Assembly (NCBI GenBank): GCA_938038825.1
Contig: CALHST010000218.1
Span: forward strand, 1-19,959
Direction: 5' to 3'
Length of the DNA stretch: 19,959 nucleotides
Source: an uncultured Paracoccaceae bacterium
GTDB taxonomy: Bacteria > Pseudomonadota > Alphaproteobacteria > Rhodobacterales > Rhodobacteraceae
The notes under the pieces are model-generated. The model worked only from the letters and a program-made list of their open reading frames with translations, was not told the DNA's origin and made no database searches. Every line of letters starts with the position of its first letter. Position 1 is the first letter of the stretch. This document shows positions 15,678 to 19,959 of this stretch, one piece after another. The translations under genes and the position numbers were made by a program.

Positions 15678-15758
15678 CTCTGTTTGCCCCGGATCGGCAT
15701 GTCTCAAGTGCGCGGGCCCGGAAAAGCAGAAGTCTTTTCAGAAATTCAACAGTTTTAG
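15588..15758 (+). CDS. Possible 56-residue small protein
   Basis: An ATG with GGAG 8 bases upstream opens a 56-codon frame ending in TAG. The product begins MQMPDDDSDDLNRALKRRLP: an acidic start, then a basic patch, then PFGPVIGKTPPLCLPRIGM; there is no signal peptide or membrane helix. No family is recognised. Its first third coincides with a branched RNA fold that hides the ribosome site and the start codon. So either translation is structure-regulated, or the frame is a by-product of an RNA gene. It follows the YceI-OmpA stop by 18 bp and could be co-transcribed with it. Confidence 0.3.
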   Translation: MQMPDDDSDDLNRALKRRLPFGPVIGKTPPLCLPRIGMSQVRGPGKAEVFSEIQQF

Positions 15759-15859
15759 GGGTGAATGGCGTGCACGGAAAATGGACGCGTTTTTTCAAAA
15801 AGCGCCAAATTTACCGCACAAGTCACCGGTAGGATTTCGGCCCTAAATACAAAACGATT

Positions 15860-15877
15860 TTGATCCGTTACGATCAA
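15860..15877. promoter_or_regulatory. Dyad upstream of the TpsB gene (candidate operator)
   Basis: TTGATC-CGTTAC-GATCAA is a perfect 6-bp dyad with a 6-bp spacer, 29 bp before the GTG start at 15907. The outer TTGAT/ATCAA resembles FNR half sites, but the spacer between them is 8 bp rather than 4, so an FNR site is not claimed. Confidence 0.35.
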
Positions 15878-15906
15878 CACATTGGACATTCACTGGGTGG
15901 CAAAAC

Positions 15907-17646
15907 GTGAATCTTAAGACCAAACGTGCGCAGTTACTTCGCACTGCTTTGACAGCAACGGCCATTGGCGTTGTCGGAGCTATTTCTCCCGTGGCGGGCT
16001 TTGCACAAACAGCCAGCGAAATCACACCAGAAACATTGCAACCTGATTTGCAGCGCCTCAATGGGTCGGTTGTGTTTACAGGCCAAACCGGAACCCAAGC
16101 GCCACCGGGATCCGAGGCGATTGGCATCACACTCGGCGGCGTTGATTTGCAGGATGGATTACCACAGCTCGCCGCACAAAACGCCGCCTTCAAGGATCGA
16201 CTGACGCGCGGTCGCATCCCTGTGTCAGAACTGTTCGAAGCCACATCGGAATTGGAAGCGGCTTACGCCGACGCAGGTTTCATCCTAAGCCGGGTGGTTT
16301 TGCCGCAACAAAGCCTGCGCGATGGCGGCCAGTTAAAGGTCATCGTGGTAAACGGCTTTGTCGAAAAAATCGACACAACAGCCGTTCCTGAAAACGCGAG
16401 AACCAGAATTGAAAAACTCACCAATCCACTGGTCAACAAACAGGGCCTGACGCTAAAAGAGCTGGAACGCCAGCTTCTTCTTGCGGGCGATATCCCCGGT
16501 ACGGCGTTGAAATCCGCTTTGGGTGCGGGTGATCAAGACGGCGGCGCTATCATCGCGTTGGATCCAGAATACAGGCCCATTACGGGATTTTTTGGCTTTG
16601 GAAATCCGTCTTCCAGCGAATTAGGCAGCCTAAGCCTAAATTTCGGCGTCGAATTCAACAGCCCTTTGAAATTCGGGGAAACCTTATATTTGCGCCTTTC
16701 AGGCTCCCCAGAAGACATCTTGTCCGGCGATCCTGTCAGCCGCATATTCGCGGCCGGGGCCGTGGTACCGCTTGGATTTTCGGGGTTAACTTTGAACGCC
16801 GAAATCACGTCAAGCGACACAACCCCAGACGACCCAACTGCGCCAACACGTTCCAATTTCGACCGTCAATCGCTGCGTTTGGCATATCCTTTCATCCGGT
16901 CTCGCGAATTGAATGTCAGTGCGCAATTCGCAGTCGATTTTCAGCAAGACAGTCAGGACCTGATAAGCGGCGGTGTGGCAAATGAAATCTTCCAGGACGA
17001 ACTGACGATCTTGCGCTTGGGTGGCACTGCATCCGTGTTCCACGAGGATAATTCTGTGACGGATGCGGGTCTGACGTTAAGTCAGGGCGTTGACGTATTG
17101 GGCGCCCGCAGTGCTGCTGACGCATTGGCGGCAGGGGGGTCTTTGTCCCGCGCAGGGGCTGATTCAGAATTTACAAAACTTGTCGCGTCCATTTCGCACC
17201 GCCGCGCATTGTCAGATCGGTTCTCTTTGTCAGTTGCAGGTCGATATCAGACCGCGTTTGGCGACGCGCTTGCCACGTCCGAACAATTCAGCATCGTGGG
17301 TACCCAGGAATTGTCCAGCTTTGACAGCGGTTCCTTGCGCGGTGACAGCGGCTTTGTTGTCCGCGCTGAGGTATCAACACAGTCTAGCGTCGCCATAGCA
17401 GGCAGACCTATTTTACTTAGTCCATACGCCTTTGTTGGTGCTGGTGCCGTAAGCTTGGAAAATCCAACGACCGCAGAGCAGGGTTATACGGAAGCGACGG
17501 CAATCGGCCTTGGCCTCGATCTTTTTGGCCAGTCAGATTCGAATTTTAGATCAAGCGCAGTTCGTGTGGAGCTGGGCAGAGGAGAAAGCAACGATGGTAC
17601 ACCCGACGACACGCGGTTTTCCATTTCCGGCAATTTCCGGTTCTAA
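15907..17646 (+). CDS. TpsB outer-membrane transporter of a two-partner secretion system (ShlB/FhaC family)
   Basis: TpsB proteins export one TpsA partner across the outer membrane through a 16-strand beta barrel, using two periplasmic POTRA domains to recognise it. The 579-residue product starts at GTG with a GGGTGG site upstream. A signal peptide is cleaved near Ala33 (AGFAQT). The POTRA domains lie at about 75-158 (ending FILSRVVLPQQSLRDGGQLK, IVVNGFVEKI) and about 160-235. The barrel (about 236-579) ends in Phe (NFRF), as outer-membrane proteins do. In the loop L6 region, the LRGDSGFVVRAE part is present, but the usual VRGY/F tetrad is replaced by LSSF (469-472), so the conserved Arg is missing. 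The tpsA gene begins inside its 3' end. Confidence 0.92.
   Translation: MNLKTKRAQLLRTALTATAIGVVGAISPVAGFAQTASEITPETLQPDLQRLNGSVVFTGQTGTQAPPGSEAIGITLGGVDLQDGLPQLAAQNAAFKDRLTRGRIPVSELFEATSELEAAYADAGFILSRVVLPQQSLRDGGQLKVIVVNGFVEKIDTTAVPENARTRIEKLTNPLVNKQGLTLKELERQLLLAGDIPGTALKSALGAGDQDGGAIIALDPEYRPITGFFGFGNPSSSELGSLSLNFGVEFNSPLKFGETLYLRLSGSPEDILSGDPVSRIFAAGAVVPLGFSGLTLNAEITSSDTTPDDPTAPTRSNFDRQSLRLAYPFIRSRELNVSAQFAVDFQQDSQDLISGGVANEIFQDELTILRLGGTASVFHEDNSVTDAGLTLSQGVDVLGARSAADALAAGGSLSRAGADSEFTKLVASISHRRALSDRFSLSVAGRYQTAFGDALATSEQFSIVGTQELSSFDSGSLRGDSGFVVRAEVSTQSSVAIAGRPILLSPYAFVGAGAVSLENPTTAEQGYTEATAIGLGLDLFGQSDSNFRSSAVRVELGRGESNDGTPDDTRFSISGNFRF
17580..17584 (+). promoter_or_regulatory. Ribosome binding site deciding the TpsA start
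   Basis: AGGAG, 9 bases before ATG 17594 and inside the TpsB gene. It identifies the overlapping start of the exoprotein. Confidence 0.65.
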
Positions 17647-19959
17647 ACAAAGTCTCAGCGAACGTGGTTTTTTGCGCCTAAGCGCGGCGCTTTGGCTATG
17701 CTTGCCTGTTGGCGCCATGGCCCAAACTGTGTTGCCCCAAGGCGGCACAGTTGCAAGCGGCGCGGCAACAATTGTGCGCCCAAATGGAACGACAATGGTG
17801 ATTAACCAGGGTTCGAACAACGCGGTCGTGAACTGGAACAGCTTTTCGATTGGCAATGGTGGCCATGTCGATATTCGCCAACCCAACGCAAACAGCGCCA
17901 TCCTGAACAGGGTCACAGGAAGCACCACATCCGAAATCCACGGTCGTTTGACCGCCAACGGAACAGTTCATTTGGTGAACCCGAACGGGATTTTCATCGG
18001 ACCAAATGGAACCGTGAATGCAGGCAGCTTTGCTGCGTCAACACTGGGCGTGTCTGATGACGACTTTAACGCCGGACGCCTTGAATATCGCGGGCTTGGC
18101 AACTCTGGCACTGTGGAAAATCAAGGGCGCATTACAATCGGACGTGGTGGATACGCAGCACTGATTGGCGGCAAAGTTCGCAACAGTGGCACTGTTATGG
18201 TTCCTTTCGGCCGCATCGGCTTTGCGGCGGGCGAAAAAGTCGTGCTGGACGTGTCGGGCGATCAATTCTTGCAAGTTGCCATACCATCCATCAGCACAGA
18301 TGACGACGAAGCCTTGATCACAAACTCAGGTACTGCAAGCGCAGAGGGTGGTCTGATCGAAATGCGCGCTGCCACAGCGCGGAACGCCGCACGGAATGCT
18401 ATCAATTTGTCGGGCGTCGCCGAGGCAAGCTCGGTCTCTGTTCGCGGTGGCACAATTGTTCTGGGCGGTGGCGATGGCGGCCGTGTGACTGTGTCAGGTC
18501 GCGCCTCGACCCGCGCAAAACGACCCGCGATTGTTGTCACAGAATCCAAACGCCCCCCGGTACGGGGCGGGTCCATTACGATCACAGGCCGCGACATCGC
18601 GTTGAATGACGCTGATATCGACGCCAGCGCACATGACGGTGGCGGGCTCATCCGTATTGGTGGTGACTTCGCTGGCCAAGGCGATTTGCAGCGCGCTGAA
18701 ACTACGATCAGTACATCGGGAACACGCATCCGCGCTGACGGGTTAACCAACGGAGATGGCGGCCGCATCGTCCTTTGGTCTGACATCTACACGGAAGTTT
18801 CCAGCAACCTCTCTGCGCGGGGTGGCGACACAAGCGGACATGGCGGATTTGTCGAAGTCTCCTCTAAACGCACTCTAAGTTACTCCGGTTTGACAGACAC
18901 ACGTGCGCCAGTGGGTTCAACAGGGACTTTGTTGTTGGATCCCACGGATATTACCGTAGACGCTGGAACCGGACCTAACGGCGAAACAACCATCGAAAAC
19001 AATTTGGCTTTGACCAATGTTACGTTGGACACATTCAACCTCCCCGACCAAAGCGAACCTGGAAACATAACCATCAATGCAGATATTGATTGGTCGTCTG
19101 GGTACACTTTGACTCTGGATGCTGACAACCAAATTATTCTGAATGCCAGCCTGAATGGTGGCGCCACCGGTAACGTCATTCTCGAAACTGTCGGAAGCAT
19201 AAGCCCAGAAACAATTTTTGCGGCCGATGGCCAATCCATAACAGCGAACGAACTTTCAATTTTCAATGCTATTTGGAATGAAGTTGATCCGAACCTGACA
19301 ACCTTGAACGTGTCAAATTTCGTGTTAGGAGGCACCACATTCCTTCGGGCTACGGGTGGAGATGGCTCAACTGCATCCCCGTTTGTGTTGGTCGATGTGT
19401 TTGGCCTTCAAGGGATAGATACCGGATCCTTAAACGGCGCTGATTTCGTATTGGGTGGCGACATTGACGCCAGTGCGACCAGAAACTGGACAAATGGTAA
19501 CCAAACAGGGTTCACACCTATCGACAACTTTTTCGGGAACTTTGACGGCGACGGCCACACCATTTCCGGATTGTTCGTAAACTCTGACAACGGAGAGGCG
19601 TTTTCTGACATTGGTGGCCTGTTCAACGTAATTTCCGAAGGATCGTCTGTTCGCAATTTGACCCTTAGCAATATCGATATCACCGGTAACAATGTCGGCG
19701 GTTTGGTGGATACAAACCTTGGCGACGTTCAAAATGTGTCTGTAGATGGGCGCATTGATGCGCATGGAATTAGCGCCGGCGGGTTGGTCGGCGAAAACTT
19801 TGGTTCGATCCAAGACAGCCGCGCAAACGTGCAAGTGAACGCCAGCTTCGATTCTAACGCATCTCTCTTTTTGTCTGCAGGTGGGTTTGCTGGCGAAAAC
19901 CTTGGAACGATTGATAGGTCACATGCGCTTGGCGACGTAAACGTTGTCAATACCAACAC
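17594..19959 (+). CDS. TpsA-type exoprotein, filamentous haemagglutinin-like adhesin (partial)
   Basis: A secreted two-partner system passenger, 788 codons open to the window end. The frame starts inside tpsB (53-bp overlap) with AGGAG ahead. The signal peptide is long, with a 24-residue n-region, core FLRLSAALWLCLPVGAMA and cleavage near Ala43. The TPS/haemagglutination-activity domain follows (about 44-270). Its hallmark is HLVNPNGIFIGPNGTVNAGS, with NPNGI at 129-133, needed for recognition by TpsB. Next is a beta-helix-like stretch containing GGRIVLWSD and TLLLDPTDITVD. From about residue 600 come GLUG-like repeats: GGL or GGF at 674, 702, 729 and 763, with elements such as AGGLVGENFGSIQDS and AGGFAGENLGTIDRS. 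The likely role is adhesion or cell contact; a toxic C-terminus outside the window cannot be excluded. Confidence 0.92.
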   Translation, partial: MVHPTTRGFPFPAISGSKQSLSERGFLRLSAALWLCLPVGAMAQTVLPQGGTVASGAATIVRPNGTTMVINQGSNNAVVNWNSFSIGNGGHVDIRQPNANSAILNRVTGSTTSEIHGRLTANGTVHLVNPNGIFIGPNGTVNAGSFAASTLGVSDDDFNAGRLEYRGLGNSGTVENQGRITIGRGGYAALIGGKVRNSGTVMVPFGRIGFAAGEKVVLDVSGDQFLQVAIPSISTDDDEALITNSGTASAEGGLIEMRAATARNAARNAINLSGVAEASSVSVRGGTIVLGGGDGGRVTVSGRASTRAKRPAIVVTESKRPPVRGGSITITGRDIALNDADIDASAHDGGGLIRIGGDFAGQGDLQRAETTISTSGTRIRADGLTNGDGGRIVLWSDIYTEVSSNLSARGGDTSGHGGFVEVSSKRTLSYSGLTDTRAPVGSTGTLLLDPTDITVDAGTGPNGETTIENNLALTNVTLDTFNLPDQSEPGNITINADIDWSSGYTLTLDADNQIILNASLNGGATGNVILETVGSISPETIFAADGQSITANELSIFNAIWNEVDPNLTTLNVSNFVLGGTTFLRATGGDGSTASPFVLVDVFGLQGIDTGSLNGADFVLGGDIDASATRNWTNGNQTGFTPIDNFFGNFDGDGHTISGLFVNSDNGEAFSDIGGLFNVISEGSSVRNLTLSNIDITGNNVGGLVDTNLGDVQNVSVDGRIDAHGISAGGLVGENFGSIQDSRANVQVNASFDSNASLFLSAGGFAGENLGTIDRSHALGDVNVVNTN

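Larger units (their letters stand above)
15570..15906. other. 337-bp intergenic region between the YceI-OmpA gene and the TpsB gene
   Basis: No long gene is present. The left part (15575-15677) can form a branched RNA that overlaps a 56-codon ORF. TTTAGGG (15754-15760) and CCCTAAA (15841-15847) form a further 7-bp inverted repeat. A dyad lies close to the TpsB start. No convincing intrinsic terminator with a T-run was seen for the upstream gene. Confidence 0.7.

Noticed and set aside
15754..15847. TTTAGGG/CCCTAAA inverted repeat before tpsB as a second structured RNA
   Set aside because: It has only 7 bp with an 80-base interior and weak inner pairing, which is compatible with chance; not reported as an RNA.
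15860..15877. FNR box upstream of tpsB
   Set aside because: The half sites TTGAT/ATCAA are separated by 8 bp rather than the required 4.
18262..18786. Minus-strand open frame of 174 codons opposite the TpsA gene
   Set aside because: The Pro/Ser/Arg-rich product is the mirror of the Gly/Asp-rich TpsA repeat region, and the plus frame is well supported.

Overview
The window looks like a chromosomal piece of an alphaproteobacterium, most probably of the Rhodobacterales/Roseobacter type. The reasons are moderate GC, protein sequence style, the alphaproteobacterial imp-like order of type VI genes, and the company of a two-partner secretion pair. This taxonomic call is an inference from sequence style, not a database match.

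Left half (1-9064, all on the minus strand): a type VI secretion system (T6SS) operon read right to left as tssA-tssB-tssC-hcp(tssD)-tagJ-tssE-tssF-tssG-tssH(clpV). It encodes the contractile sheath (TssB/TssC), the tube protein Hcp, the baseplate proteins TssE/F/G, the sheath-assembly cap protein TssA, the accessory protein TagJ and the sheath-recycling ATPase ClpV, which is cut by the window edge. Genes are tightly packed or overlapping. tssJ, tssK, tssL, tssM and vgrG are not in the window and may lie beyond position 1. A perfect hairpin separates the highly expressed hcp from tagJ.

Middle (9065-15569): a divergent regulatory region with three dyads, one matching the CRP consensus, is followed by a plus-strand operon. 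It encodes a small exported cysteine-containing protein, an ExbB/TolQ-type channel protein, two different ExbD/TolR-type proteins and a TonB-like membrane-anchored protein ending in a DUF4384-like domain. Converging on it is an exported caspase-like (C14) protein with a C-terminal CxxCH motif. Divergent from that is a YceI-OmpA fusion. Together these resemble a proton-motive-force-powered envelope machine beside the T6SS. The grouping into one system is an inference.

Right part (15570-19959): an unusual 337-bp intergenic region can fold into a three-way-junction RNA whose closing helix buries the ribosome site and start codon of a 56-codon ORF. It is followed by a two-partner secretion pair: a TpsB outer-membrane transporter and an overlapping TpsA exoprotein. 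TpsA has a haemagglutination-activity domain and GLUG-type repeats, and runs off the window end. No tRNA, rRNA, CRISPR array or insertion sequence was seen.
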